Numbered from the stretch's first letter, positions 24,679-37,739 are shown. The stretch: 64,000 bases of DNA from Cyathus striatus (GCA_025738555.1 JAOVFP010000011.1:4030001-4094000); one strand, 5' to 3'. The notes: a model not told the origin generated them from the letters alone. A program made the numbers and translations.

Positions 24679-26959
24679 GTGTTCCTTCTTTCGTTCATCA
24701 TCCACGCTCCAATGATTGGACAATGCATATTGACATTGCCTTTCTCAACCTTTAAAGCACATATACTTCCAAACGTCGAACATAGCATAAATGTTCGTAA
24801 AACGAAGAAAACCTTGAAAGAAGGAGGGTATCTCAAGTCCAACGGGTGGATCGCGTACAAAAACGAGCCTGAAACACAGAGACTCCTAAAAATTTGCGAC
24901 ACAATTATTAAATGTGTTTCATTCCAGGGTGAAAAGCTTGCCCCTACATCCCACTACCGTCAATTCGGTGAATCAGCAACTACGAGCCAAAGTGATACGT
25001 CAGGACATGTTTGTTGCTGCTATATTGATGAACCTGGTGAAGTTCCAACTTCAGAAGATGACTGGGCACATCATTTCAGTTATCAAGAATATGATCCAAG
25101 TGATATATCCTTAGTAAAAACCTAGTTATTCTCATTTTAATTTTCTCACCTCGTTATAGAATGTTGATATGGCACTCAAAGGGATAAAACATAGTCTCTC
25201 GGATATAAGAAGAAGATATTCCTTCGCCATCACCGTAGAGGGTACCATTATACATCTATGGTTTGCTTCTCGGCAGGCAATTATTGCCTGTAAAGCTTTT
25301 AACTATATGAAGGCAGGTCATCTGTATCAAAATTTATGGGCTTGCACTTATACATTACACACTGAGCAGGAACCACAGAAACTCCTAGATATAATGCTAT
25401 CCCTTACTTATGGCAGTGTATCAGAGCTGGGATATGACCCGTCGATCACACGCAAAGTGGATGAACAAGGAAAATGGGTCTATTCCATAAAGGCTTTCAA
25501 TGCAAAGAATGGTAAACTTAGTGAATCGGGAACATACAGGATAATAAGTATCATGTCCTGTGCTGAAGCTATTCAAGGGCGTGGAACACGTCTCTTCAAG
25601 GCACGCCAAGAAGATGAATATGGTAACGTTGTGGGAGAGGCAGTTACTATCAAGGACTTTTGGGTTGATAACAGGCAATATGAGAAGAATACAATTAAAG
25701 CAATTACACCCCCAGGCGAGTCAGAGAACATCAAAATTTTCATGACTATTCTCCATGAAGGTGAAGTACTGCTGAATGGAGAACCGGACCACACAGAAAA
25801 TACGATTTTACATGGGTTTGATTTGTGGAATCGAATCGAGGGAAACAGTCAATTCCCTTTAACTGAAAAAAATATTTTGAATATAACAAATCCTGATTTC
25901 AGCTATTCATCGATACATCCAAGTTTTTATCTTCTAAGGAGAGAGCACTCCATTCATCGTTTCCACCCCAAGTTTCATAGGCGTACAGTTTATAAAGAGG
26001 TCGGAATCCCCCTTTACAAGGCTCCCACCGTAAAGGCATTATTTCTAGGTTTAATTGGTGCAATCAAAGGTACTTAAAATATCTATTGTAATCTATACAT
26101 GCTTACTAATGGCAATCACATAGCTCTTGCTATCTTGGCTAAAAGGGGCTATGTACACAGAGACATCAACGTGAAAAATATTTTTTTAGTTGGGGATCAG
26201 ACCAAACTCACAGACCTTGAATATTCATGTTTCTATAATAATGTAGATACTGCACAACCTCATTTTTGGCCAGTATGTCTATTTAATTCATATGATTGAT
26301 ATCTGATTATTAACCAAACTAAAAAGGATTGTTTGGGTTTCACCTGTTCCGAGGCCTATGAAAATAGGCACACACACCTGACACTATGGTCAGAGAGATC
26401 ATATGAAGAAACCACACACAAAAAAGAAGCATTTTTCAGGTGTAACCCACTTCATGACTTAGAAGCAGTCCTTTGGAGTGGTTTATTTGCCTTCATATGG
26501 ACTTTTCCTTCACCACATATGGAGTCCTACATACAAAATAGGGAAAAGCAAACTGAACGAATTCAGTTTATCATAACGAATTTTACACATGCAAAAACTG
26601 GTGTATATAAAAAGCATCTTTTCCTGGTTTCAGCTCATATTCTATATGGGGATCTTACAAAGTTCATTGACATTGGAGGTTGGGGTGATATTCAATGCAA
26701 AGTGCATTGTAATATCAACAATCAACTGTCATGTGCCTATCAACAAGCAGAATATCCACTTGGATTGGATATGACTAGTATGCTTGACACATCAGCCTTT
26801 GAAGGCATTCATGACAAGATTCAGAAGGAATATGAATTGCTTATATCCAATGAGACAAATGTCAACCATTATATTCCTGAAGCCCAAACCAAACCAAGCA
26901 GAAAGTGGAAACGAGTCACAAAGAAAAAAAGGATTGACCCAGCTGCCACTAAAATATAA
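24679..26959 (+). CDS. FunK1-type fungal protein kinase
   Basis: Member of the fungal-specific FunK1 kinase family, usually expanded in agaricomycetes and linked to multicellular life. Four exons: 24679-25113, 25160-26069, 26124-26272 and 26327-26959, about 708 residues. Motifs: RRRYSFAITVEGTIIHLW (N-lobe region), SELGYDPSITR, GRGTRLFKA with a following KDFW, the catalytic loop YVHRDINVKN, LTDLEYS in place of DFG (typical of this family), and NPLHDLEAVLWSG. The C-terminus is Lys/Arg-rich. The exact N-terminus is uncertain. Introns are 46-54 bp. The local sequence is more AT-rich than its neighbours. No stop breaks the model. Confidence 0.85.
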
Positions 26960-28130
26960 AGAACATATTGTACCACCAAGGCAACAGTTGTGGACCGCAA
27001 TGAAGTTCGTGGATGGGAAGGCTACGCATGGAAAATCAAAGATTCATACAAAATTATGTATATACAAATACAATAAACTTGTGTTCAAAGATCACTGAGA
27101 TTTAAGACATTTTTCAGCTTCATAAATGAATTACAAGACAATAATTATAATGTAGCTCATTTTAATATACATAACTTTATCACTCGAACACGGTACATGT
27201 CGAACTGGGTAATATAAGGGAGAGTCGAGACTGGGGGTGTAAGGAGACACTCAAATGCGCTCAGGGGCCTGGTGTGCTAAAGAGGATTGATGGAAGAATC
27301 ATTAGTTTTAGATTGAAGAACGGAAGCGAAAAAGAGACAGGTGGATGGGGTATTTGTAAACGTGCCTCGTCAGGTAGGGAAGATTGCACATGGGAAATCG
27401 ACACAGTAAACTTATGTTCAAACACATTTATTGTGCCGCACAACTTTTTTTTGCCCGGCCGCAACTCAACTTTTTGCACAACTTATTTTGAGGCAAAGCA
27501 CCGCTTTCCACTTGTCTTCTTAATTAATTAGAATGACAAATGAAACGTTAAAGTGTGTATTAAGCTAGCAAGTGAATGAGCAACAAATTATAAGAGTTGA
27601 TAGAAATTTGAATACTGGTCCTTGCACAACCTTCGTGTTGTGCACCGTTCGCTCTATCTCCCAGCATCTATCGAACTAATCAACGTTAGATCTGTCCCAT
27701 CCCTCAAACCCTGTCCCCGAACTACCTGTATATCGAAGAGTGGACTTTCTAACGGAATCGGAGGGTAGGGAACTTGGGAAGGGAGGACAAACTTGTTATG
27801 ATGATGGTATAGTCTTGCATGCATGTGGTGGAATGCGCCGGATATCTTGTTCTATGGAGATGGAGGATTGAAATTCAAGAGTCGAAGAAGGCAGAGTCTT
27901 GGATGGCAGACGTGCACTTTTACCATTCTGTCTGCGCATAGCCCATGGTGACGGCGTTAACGTCGCGCCTACACAGTATTTAACTGGAGCTCTCCAAGAC
28001 TGCAACATTGTTGTCGGTTACTTTTCGGCCCACATAATGAAGACTCGTACCGAGCGGCAGACTATTTTCACCACACTCAGACCTGAGACATCCCTTCCGA
28101 CTCCCACATCGCCCCCATTTCTGCCATTAC
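26960..28130. other. Intergenic, no gene seen
   Basis: AT-rich after the kinase; open frames at 27261-27531 and 27899-28258 show no motif and no splice support. Confidence 0.35.
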
Positions 28131-30214
28131 TATGTCGGAAAAATCGAGATCGGCATATTTGTTCAGACCTGGCCATATCAGGTCATATAAGGCCATCAGC
28201 ATTTGGGGGGTCTATAGCCCTTAAGAATCAAGCAATAGTGAATCATAAGCATCATTAGGTATAGCTCAGCGCGATGGAAATGATAGCTGCATATATAATT
28301 TATGCAGCTAATCAGTACTTATATTACTGTTCATCATTATGAGTATAGACAAGTCTGAAAAGGATGTGTATAGAGTATAATACTGAGAACCATGATCAAC
28401 AACGACATGGATAATCCAAATGGTCAAGACTGATAATTGTATATATTGCAGATAAGTTTTTTGTGATTCCCATCTATACCTATGGAAGGTATCAGCACGG
28501 AAACATTGCGTACAATTAAATCTTTGAGGTAAATAAATATAGCCATTCATAATATACATTCAAATTCATAGACTTGTACAACACACATAACACATTATAC
28601 TTCGTATCTCAAGAAAATGTCAAGTTCCCTAATTCTGTTATTGATCTCAGAAAACTCGCTCTCCACCGATCCAAACCTTTGTCTTGGTCGAATGCAGGAA
28701 AGTAACTTTTGATAAATCAAACTGATTAGCGGGCTACATTCAAGCACTCATAAAATCGAACTCAACTCACCATCAGTCATGTTAACAATGTTTGCACTTC
28801 CAAGACTAGTTGTTGGTTTCTGAGGCTGAGAGGGAGGCAGGGTATTGCAAGTTAAAGAGTTTTGCCTAAGTATATATCAGCTATTCAATTAGCATTGTCG
28901 AAATATCGAGCACTGTACCAAACAATGGAGAAAGGGTGTCAATGTCACAATTGGGGAATCCGTCTAACTTCGCTATGTCGATACTAGGCGATTATTTCAT
29001 TTTGAGGACGATGGCTTAGATTTGGTGGGTCTGGACTTAAAACCACGGTTAGAGCGAGACGTTGGGGGGTTTGTTACTTCAATACTTGTCCAAATTCCGA
29101 CTCAATTATATATGTAGTGTGAATGTGTTGTGTAGTCGGGTCCAGGCTGGCAACTTGGAGCATTGCTCCAACTCCCAAGGATGTATTAGCAGATTTGTGT
29201 GGAGGCGAGCTAAGCAATTACATCATTCAAATGAGAGCTTCTGTACGCACCTCGCTGCAGGATGTGTCTGCATAAATGACGAGTGTTGTTAATTTTACAG
29301 CATCAAGACATATTGAAACTATGGTCAACTTACCTTTATGAGAATATCATTAACGTGTATCCTTGCATCCAATCGTAGATGGTGGTCAGTCTTGGCCTTT
29401 TGAAACGTGTTATGGAGTTAATGCAATGTATGGAAGGGATCGAGCACCAGGATCAGTGCCGCTCCAACAGATGCAAGAGAAGGGATCATGAAGGGAATTG
29501 TATTTGGCCATTAAGATTTCATATTTGACGGCAAGCGCTTGAGCACTGAGTACTGAGCGCTCCACGCGTGATAAATTTCACGTGTGTTCGACGCACTCGT
29601 CGATCTTCGTTTACGTGAACTTCGGTTTTCGCTCTCCCTTCTCAGCCCTTCTCCTTCCACACTCTCCCAGACAGAAGCACGGGCAGAGATATGTTTCTAT
29701 GAGTAAATAGTTTAACTTAACATTGATACTAATATCAGTACTTCGACTAGACACCGTCTAGTAGCCATGAACACATCTAACTAGTCATTTTTGTAAATAA
29801 ATGACTGCATAATATAATACATGCTGTAAAGGATTTCCAGTGGCTACAGTGAACTACATGGGGGAATATGCAACATACATGTGTAAAGGGACAAGCTTAT
29901 AGACACAGATATAATACAGATATTTTTATTCAGACACACCTATCAGCTATGTATGGTATTGATCATAAGTGTATGACCTGGTAAATAACTGATATGACCA
30001 TCCAAAAGCGTTACAATACCTTACATGATAATGTAAGTTGCTTACAAGCTTAGAGCGCTAATTTTATGGGGTAATATCAGCTTCTGACCTAGAGTGTAAG
30101 TTCATTTATGGACTGATAAATGCGGTGATATGTCTGGAAGTGAAACCTGATGAGCACTGATATGGCTGTCAGAACAGTAAGCGGCTTATCAGGCTATTTC
30201 GATTTTTCCGACAT
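28131..30214. mobile_element. TA-flanked terminal-inverted-repeat element
   Basis: The left end TATGTCGGAAAAATCGAGAT is mirrored at the right by ATTTCGATTTTTCCGACATA. A TA sits at each boundary, as expected for Tc1/mariner-superfamily duplication. Subterminal CCATATCAG occurs inward of both ends. No transposase is visible, so it would be non-autonomous or decayed. The interior holds weak minus-strand exon-like segments at 28610-29000. Confidence 0.55.
28610..29000 (-). pseudogene. Possible small gene or gene fragment inside the element
   Basis: Minus-strand segments read IDIAKLDGFPNCDIDTLSPL, then NTLPPSQPQKPTTSLGSANI, then a coil-like end EFSEINNRIRELDIFLRYEV before a stop. They are separated by plausible 60-100 bp GT-AG introns. 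No start exon and no family were found. Could be chance. Confidence 0.25.
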
Positions 30215-30229
30215 ACTTTCTTGAAACTA

Positions 30230-31960
30230 GATATACACTATAAGATACCAGTATCTCGAAAACACAAAAAATGAACATGCACAAGTTCAAACCAATCACA
30301 TTCATGTCAAGTTACGAGAACACAATTCGAACTTTGAACAACCTACATCCTCACACTGCTCAATTCAACTGTTACTATTTTACATCCTAAAACTAGATAT
30401 ATAAGATTCCACTTAGACAATTGTAAGAATGTGGTTCGAACTTCAAACACATATGAAGTACATAGATATTACAACCCATGCACAATTGACTGTTACTACT
30501 TTATATCATGAAACTAAACATATAAGATACCGCTATCTCGAAGACAAAAAATGAAAATAGTAGATAGCGCAAGTGTATTGCGTACCCCAGCATATTCACG
30601 AATTGTATGAACATGGTTAGAACTTTGAATAACCTACATTCGCACACCCTAGCGAGAGGATATTACAACCCATGCACAATTTGACCTTATGATTCCATAT
30701 TATGAAACAGATATATAGGATACTTATTGCTATCTTGAAAACACAAAAATGGAAACACAATATTGAACACATTATTCATGAATTGTATTAACACGGTTCG
30801 AACTTCGAACAACCTGAAAAGTATCCCAATGAAAGGTGAATCTTATAGCCCATGTACAATTCGACTGTTCTACTTCATATTATGAAACTAAATATAGAAG
30901 ATACAACTATCTCGAAAATACAAAAAAGCAAATAAATGTACAAGTCCTCAGCGACGACGCCACGAGTTATAAGAACGTGGTTCGAACAACCTATGTCCGC
31001 ACGGTACTCTGGCGAGAGGAACTTACAACCCATGTACAGCTTGACTGTTATTATATTATGAAGCTAATACATAAGACACTACTATCTCGAAAACACAAAA
31101 TGGTAAATAAATGCACGAGTGCCTACTCATCCAACACACGATGAGTTGCAAGAACGTGGTTCGAACTTCGAACGACCTACGTTCATACACCTTAGCAAGA
31201 GGATCTTACAACCCATTTACAATTTAGCTGTTACTACTTCATATTATGAAACAAAATATATAAGATTCCACTATCTCGAAAACACAAAAAGAGATCTCAG
31301 ATATATACTATTGCAAGAACGTGGTTCGAACTTTGTCAAATAACCTACATTCATACACTTTAACGAGAGGATAAACCATGTCCAATTTGACTGTTACTAC
31401 GTTATATCATGAAACTAAATATATATGACACCACTATCTCAAGACTCAAAAACACAAAAAGGCAAATCTACAGAAGTTTGCTATTCATGAATTGCAAGAA
31501 CACCGTGGTTCGAACTTCGAACAGTGACGCCCACGCACCCCAGCGAGAGGTAGATCTTACAACCCATGTACCATTTGGCTGTTATTAGTTTATACCGTGA
31601 AACTAAATATATAAGACACCGCTATCTTGACTTGAGCAAATCTTTAGAATACAAAAATAAAAACACATGATCGCACCCCCTATAGCCCTTATTGATATCC
31701 ATGAATTACAACGTGGTTCGAACAACCTACGTCCGCACATCCTAGCAGGAGGATCTTGCAACCCATGTACAATTCAACTGTTTCTACCTCTCACCGTAGA
31801 ACTAAATATAAGTGTAAAAAGCCGCCAAGTATCTTGAAAACACCAAAAGAAAAAATATGCTACGTATTTAAGGCGATATGCAAGAACGTGGTTCGAACCT
31901 ACGTCCACACGATATTACCCCAGCGAGAGGCTTACGACCCATACACAATTTGACTGTTAG
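30230..31960. repeat. Satellite array, ~10 units of about 160-210 bp
   Basis: Each unit carries in order a CTATCTCGAAAACACAAAA-like block, AAGAACGTGGTTCGAAC (often followed by TTCGAAC), CCCAGCGAGAGGATCTTAC, ACCCATGTACAATTTGACTG and ATGAAACTAAATATATAAG. The GGTTCGAAC word occurs near 30433, 30618, 30795, 30975, 31157, 31321, 31505, 31713 and 31887. Spacing is about 160-210 bases, with small indels between units. Open frames across it are by-products. Confidence 0.88.
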
Positions 31961-32039
31961 TACAATTCTATTACAATTTATGATAATACACTAGTGAATA
32001 CATTTACAAAATGTACATTATTATTCAAGCGGACGCTTT

Positions 32040-32733
32040 TCAAACAAAAAACCACCTACACAACCCACCGATCAACAAGGTAGCCGGTAACAAAAGCCCA
32101 AATAGCCTTCTGCACAAGTTCATATACCTGATCACGTACAGGCCAAGCCCTAACAACCCATCAGCCTCCCAGTGTTTTGAGAAAAGAAGAAACGAACCAA
32201 GGAACCCTGCCAACGCCCACCAAACACTCAACGCCCTGATCAGCCCAAACCCTGGATCCCATCAACATAAAATCAACAAAAGGGCCTCTAAATCCACTAT
32301 GGGCCGCCAACCCACGTAAAGCGCCCGCGAGACCCCCACAGAGGACATTAGCGAGATGGGTGCGTGGGCCCATGTGTGCATCCGCCAGAGGCGGGAGGGA
32401 GAGTAGGGAAGTGAGAACGTGCCCTGGTGTTTGGGGGTACATGTGCTGCATTGTGCTGTAGCGCTGGAGGTGGAGGTGGGGTGGCTGCAGCAGAATGTAG
32501 TTGTGAGGCATGTTAGGATTGACGCGCTGTTAAGTATGTTACGTTGTTATTTTATGAAGAGTGAAGAGGGGGGGAGGAAGGACGTACGTAGCAGCACCTA
32601 CGATTCCCCCTCCGAGGCCGTACAGCGCAGCACTGAGTACGGATGTATGATCTGCGGGCTTGCGTGGGCCGGTGGTGGGGCGCGTTGTGCCCGTTAGACG
32701 GACGTTGTATGCTGGGTTTGGTTGGATGGACAT
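32040..32733 (-). CDS. Unidentified membrane protein, possibly frameshifted
   Basis: Exon 32602-32733 encodes a polar N-terminus ending ALYGLGGGI. It joins, over a 117 bp intron, an exon from 32484 downward with GPRTHLANVLCGGLAGALRG. That frame stops at 32161. However, a +1 shift near the GATCAGGGCG at about 32255 would continue into a long hydrophobic tail (LAGFLGSFLLF, GLLLPATLLIGG) ending at 32040. The hydrophobic frame looks more protein-like, so a recent 1-base change is possible. Family not recognised. Confidence 0.4.
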
Positions 32734-33580
32734 GATGGTTGTAGAGAGGGAGGAGTCGGGAGTCGGGAGGTGGTCTTAGGTTGACGTAGATGGTGTCATG
32801 GCGGAGCTGGTTGGCTAGAACGATCTGAGGGAGTTGTGGAACGTGGAGGGTCCAAGTGACGTACTGAAACGTCGGAGCAAACGCGTCGAGTCTCGGATGA
32901 CGTACCCTGTACTACCCTGGAGTAGTGGATAGGTTAAATCGTCGGACCACGTTTACTCCCCGACGCGTCCTGTTTCAAATTTCAACCTCCCTAGCGACCT
33001 ACGATCGGTGCAACTCACCCCTATCCCATTACCTGCCTCCAATGTCCACACTATCCAGCGCCGACGTGTCAACGTTCAACGTACATTACTTACACAGTTC
33101 ATGGAAGAAGTGAGAAGGGAGAATGGAACAGGAGGTCGTACCGTAAGTATGTAATAACCAACCCAACATCTGTTCATACATGTTCATAGATAATAATGTC
33201 CGGTGAGAGAAAGAATGGACACGTTCAACTCGGTTGACGTTGGGCGGGAAGGGGAACAAAAGAACGTGTAGCGTGTGTCGTAAGCGGCTTTTCATTGTAG
33301 GCGGAGATAAACCTCTTCTTCCTCCTCTCCTCACCACCCTCCTTATCTCTCCCTCCTCTCGCAACTAATGAAACCAGCCTACGGTATCCAGGAGACCGGA
33401 AGCAAATGCTGCAAAATACAAAGACCGAGTCGAGCAACGAAACGCGCTTCCAACGCTTCCAAGCATCGGACCGGGTAAAAATAGTAATACTTCTTACCAG
33501 ATTAGGTAACCTATGTACGCGTTGTTAGGGCCGCCACGAGGGGGCATGGTTCAACTTTTTTGATCTCCCCACCCACAGAC
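32734..33580. other. Intergenic between divergent genes
   Basis: No gene. Shared upstream region of the 32.7 kb minus gene and the 33.6 kb plus gene. Confidence 0.4.
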
Positions 33581-33587
33581 TATATAA
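33581..33587 (+). promoter_or_regulatory. TATA box
   Basis: TATATAA, 46 bases before the ATG at 33633. Confidence 0.5.
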
Positions 33588-33632
33588 CCCCATCACTCCT
33601 ATTGTCCTCTCTCTTACCTTCCCCCTCGTACG

Positions 33633-34482
33633 ATGATGGCTACATACTCTGCTTTCTTCTCCTCCGGATTCTTGGCTACCCATATCCAAATACCCCCTTT
33701 CCAACCCCAGTCTCAATCCCAACAGCCGATCCAAGACTCCCTCTTGTCACCTAAAGAAGTCTCCCCATCCTACTTCAACTTTGAGTTCTCCCCCTCTGCC
33801 GCTCTGCCAGACAGCGATATCGAAATCGACGATGACGACGAGATGGATATTCGCAGGAGTGTAACTCCCACCGCTCCCCCCGCCCCACCGACATTTACCA
33901 ACCCCTTCTCATCCACCTCTTCTTCAACACCCCTCGAAGCACGTCCAAAACTAAGAAAACGCCGCTCAAGTCTGACAATCGCAACCTCCGCAATCGCAGC
34001 TATCCGGTCTCCCGCGCGTACGGCGCAGGCGAGCGCGAGCGCAGCCCTTCGCGCTCGCTCGGGCAGTGTAGGAACTGCCAACGCCCCAATGGCAGTTGCA
34101 TCTGAACAAACGAGTCTAGTGGGCAGAATGCGCAGTGGAAGCGTCGGTGTTTCCTCCTTCCGGTTCGTCTTTCCCCCCTCTCTCCTCCCTTCCTCAACTA
34201 ACCCATCTAAAAAGAGTAAAAAGACCAAATAGAAGAACAGCAACAGTCCCAGCGCCCGCTCCACCACCTACAGCCCCACTCCCCGCCATACCACAGTTCT
34301 TATCTGCTCCTCCGGCGGGATACGATATCTCACCGCGCTCGGCACCGCTTTCCGGGGCATTTAGTGCCGTGAATGTTCCTGCTCCTGTTGGTGGTGCGAG
34401 GGCGGTGTATGAGAAGAAAGGACGCGGGAGAGCGTTGAGTGGGGCTGTGGGTCAGTGGATTGAGGGGATTAAAGAGAATTAG
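33633..34482 (+). CDS. Ser/Pro/Ala-rich low-complexity protein
   Basis: Two exons, 33633-34162 and 34233-34482 (intron donor GTTCGT, acceptor AATAG), giving 259 residues. The order is: Gln/Pro-rich start, acidic patch EIDDDDEMDI, Pro/Thr/Ser linker, basic LRKRRSSLTIATSAIAAIR, repeated RSGSVG motifs, Pro-rich stretch, and a C-terminal RALSGAVGQWIEGIKEN. The basic/Ser segments look like phosphorylation sites, and the whole is probably disordered. No enzyme domain is seen. The conserved-looking ends suggest a real basidiomycete protein of unknown function. Confidence 0.7.
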
Positions 34483-35275
34483 GGCGATGCCTCTCATTCT
34501 TCTTGCTTTGGACCCTTCTCTGTGGAGCAGGCTTATCATCAACGAACATACAATACAACTCGAGCATAATCAAGAAAGCGCAACAAGACGCTTTCTCCAC
34601 CCCTTCCTCTGTATATCCCAGAGCCGACTCAGTCTCTGGCTATTGTACTATTTATTCTCCCCGTCTCTTATCATCAACCACGACCATCGCCAAAACCACA
34701 AAAAGTTCAACCATGCACGTGATGGCGCTCGATGCGCTCTCTCTCCGCACATCAAATCAACACGATCAAGTTATTTATACTCCAGCTTGATTATCTCGTC
34801 TCATCGCTCTCGCCTCATCGAATAGTCTAGACACTCTGCAAGCCCAGACTCTGTCAGGCATTGTTTTTCTAGTACATTACAGCTTTAATAATTTCTTAGT
34901 ACGATGTATGGACTTTCTCTCTCTCGCTCATTATGCTCGCTTAGACGTTGACTTGACGTTTTACGTAGTTATGTAGTTAGTTACGCGATTTATCCATGTG
35001 TTTGGGGATGAAAGGTATAATAATATGTGTTTTTTGTATGTGTGTGGGAGGATGAGTGCCTCGCCTGTCACAGACTGCGTCTAGTTTACCATTATGATAT
35101 AACTTGTCGTGGACTAACACATCTTCGCACAACTCAGGTACGCATCATTCCCAGACTCTTCGATTCTAAAGGCACAGATGAAATTAGACACAATCAACGA
35201 CATTCTATTGTGTACAAAAATAAAATCAAGGTAACTACGAGACATTGTATCGCTTATACTTCATGTTTATAGATC
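34483..35275. other. Intergenic, no gene seen
   Basis: Pyrimidine-rich 3' flank of the preceding gene followed by AT-rich sequence. Open frames lack motifs. Confidence 0.4.
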
Positions 35276-36539
35276 TCAGGTCAATTGCGCATGGATCTCA
35301 GTTACTGCCGGAGGAGCATGTACTTGATAGTTAATTTCCAACCATCGCCCGAAGAGCCCGTTCATGTCCTCATATGACCGGGATGTTTCTTCTAACGCAT
35401 AAATGCTCTGCTTTGCAACACTCGCAGGAGAGCTATACTGAGCTTGTGAATCATTGGGATCAGTAAGTTTTATAGTCTCATTGATAGTATTCTGAGCAGC
35501 CATCCAGTACGATCGTAGATGCTTCGGTATTTCTATATCCCTACGTGCCTCGTAGCATTCCTTCTCCTCTTCAAGAGTCTGCGGGTTATATTCCGTCGCT
35601 ACAATGTCGTTCAAGCCAACCAACCGTAATTGTTCCAGCCCATTATCATCTATGGCAATAATCATTCTGAGAAGTGGGTGGAAATTGTCCAATAATACGC
35701 CACATTCTGCTAGAGACTCAGTGACATTATTGACATCTTCCAGGGTGCAATTTTCTTCAATGATTATATCTTTCCCTGTTGCTAGTTCCGTTACGAATCC
35801 CATCACGACATTGTTTGAACACAGGTATCCTAGGGGCTCAAAGGTCACTCTGAGGTACTTCAAAACTTCGTAGTTCTTAATCATTCGGTTGATATTATGC
35901 ACGCTTCTCAAATCCCAGGCGAGATACGCCGCTGAAATGATAAAATCAGTAACGTTCCATTATGCGAAAGGAATGTACTCGCTAACTGATTGTCCTCGAT
36001 ATTCGCAAATCCAGTAATCATCTTCAGCGACGTACCTTTTAAAAGTCAGCTCACTTTCCATTATATCGTTCAGTTCGAGCTTTTGACTTCTATTAATAGT
36101 AACTGAATACAATGGCGAATCGCTTTGCACGAGATGTCCTTGTTCAACCTCGTTCCCCATTGACACAATTGTGGTCCAATTGATAAAACTATCAAAGAGA
36201 TTCCGGTTCTTACCGTAGTCCTGTTATGAATTATACAATAAAAGAACAATGGATATATATTTCGAATGTTATACTCACAACGTTACGCAGCGTTGTAATA
36301 ATCTTCTCGATTAGGTGGAAAAAGGAGTAATTGTCGTTGAATACAATATCGCCACTGAGGTCTCCGTTGACACTGACGGGTTGCCATTCATTGTCTGAGA
36401 GGACGATATTTATGACTAGAAGCTTCCCGTCTGACGTTCTTCGAAGCAAACTGTCAAACTCATCCGAGGTGTCGTTAACACGTCCTCCAAGTAATTCAAT
36501 AGGGGAAAGGCTGGCAGTCAGTGGTATCCGAGGACCCAT
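35276..36539 (-). CDS. Pseudokinase-like protein
   Basis: At least three exons. Exon 1 (36539 down to about 36276) has a start exon with LIEKIITTLRN. Exon 2 (from about 36221) has RSQKLELNDI and YRGQSVSE. The last exon (to 35276) has FEPLGYLCSNN, LAECGVLLDNFHPLLRMI and LRLVGLND. The last exon follows the order of a kinase hinge, catalytic loop and DFG region, but HRD and DFG are replaced (LDN and VGLND), so phosphotransfer is not expected. An in-frame TAA at about 35961 must be removed by a 72 bp intron (donor GTACAT, acceptor TTTGAG) for the gene to be intact; otherwise it is a pseudogene. Confidence 0.5.
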
Positions 36540-37673
36540 AGTGGATGTAATTGAGAAGTTATGGATGTGTTAGAGATAGCTGGGTTGAGGGTGGAATGAT
36601 GCTTCAATAGAAAAAATCCGAAGGCCTTTTATACAAGTGTCGCTGACAGATAAGCTGTTCGAAGTTGGACACACAAATTCCTGAGAGTATAACTCCGGTC
36701 AACCCATCAACTGGCAAGGTTACTGAACAGCAGTTATTCGCCGCATTTTTTGAAATGCGGTGCTTTATAACACCGAACTTGAATATAACGTCATGCAGCT
36801 CAGATACATTTCAGCTACCTATCGTGGAAAGAAACGGAGCATCGTTTTCTCGTTATAGATATTCTGTTAGTCGAACAACTTCATAAGGGTCAGTCAATAA
36901 AATTGCGAATAATTTATATGCTTAGGCTGTGCAACTGTCAATCACCGATAGCCGTTGATTTGTTGCAAACTTGTGGCGACTTGATGGTACGATGGGACAG
37001 GTTCAAGGTTTTGGTGGGTAAAGGGTCACCGGTCACCTCATAAGTCAAGATGTATCTCACTCAATTGCAAGTTAAAGAAATATACCATAGTAGCTCATCT
37101 CAATCGAACAACACTTAAGAAGGAGAAGGAGAACAAGCTGTTTAACAAGAACATTTAAAAGATCCTCGAACACACAGTCCATGCTTCACATTCCCTGAGA
37201 TTGCTATAAATACCTATGGACTAGATGAGGGCTTAAGTCGTTATAGCACGGCTCAGTACTGTGGCGTGATGATAGGTATTGTTACGCCACCCGAAAAAGA
37301 TAGCCATGAACTGGCGGATTTCAAACGAGCGTGGTATTTCAATTTATCGTGCGTGCTATGTTGCGAGTAAGTAATATACTCGATGCTTAATCTCTAGCAG
37401 AAGGTCAGTAGGAAAAAAACTAGGCCCACAAAGACTAGATCTATCCAGTTGTCAAGTGCCGCCGTGTATTACGCTTTGGATGCTCTATTAACCTCTAATT
37501 TGTAAAGATTACAATACTCTTAGAGCAGCCTCGAAATAGCTTAGTAATGCGTCAATGGTCTAACGTTCGAACTTTCAACTCCAACTAGTCTCCACTCCAG
37601 CTCAGAATTATTATCAACACGATTTCATTTGATAAAGAGTCAGCTTCAAGAGTACAAGAATCAGATTATGTCT
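36540..37673. other. Intergenic, no gene seen
   Basis: No supported gene between the pseudokinase-like gene and the end of the disrupted gene at 37674. Confidence 0.4.
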
Positions 37674-37739
37674 TTATTCTACAGCTTTAACCTTCAACAC
37701 CGCCTTCTCGCCAAACCTGAATGAAAAAACAGTGGCACA

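Noticed and set aside
25421..25794. Minus-strand frames inside the kinase gene
   Set aside because: Antisense of conserved FunK1 blocks.
27899..28258. Plus-strand 119-codon frame before the 28.1 kb element
   Set aside because: It crosses the element boundary and shows no motif.
30836..31953. Several 60-100 codon frames in the satellite
   Set aside because: They repeat with the array period and follow unit structure, so they are by-products of the repeat.
33770..34267. Minus-strand 165-codon frame opposite the Ser/Pro-rich gene
   Set aside because: Low-complexity antisense; the plus strand has a TATA box, a good intron and a conserved-looking C-terminus.
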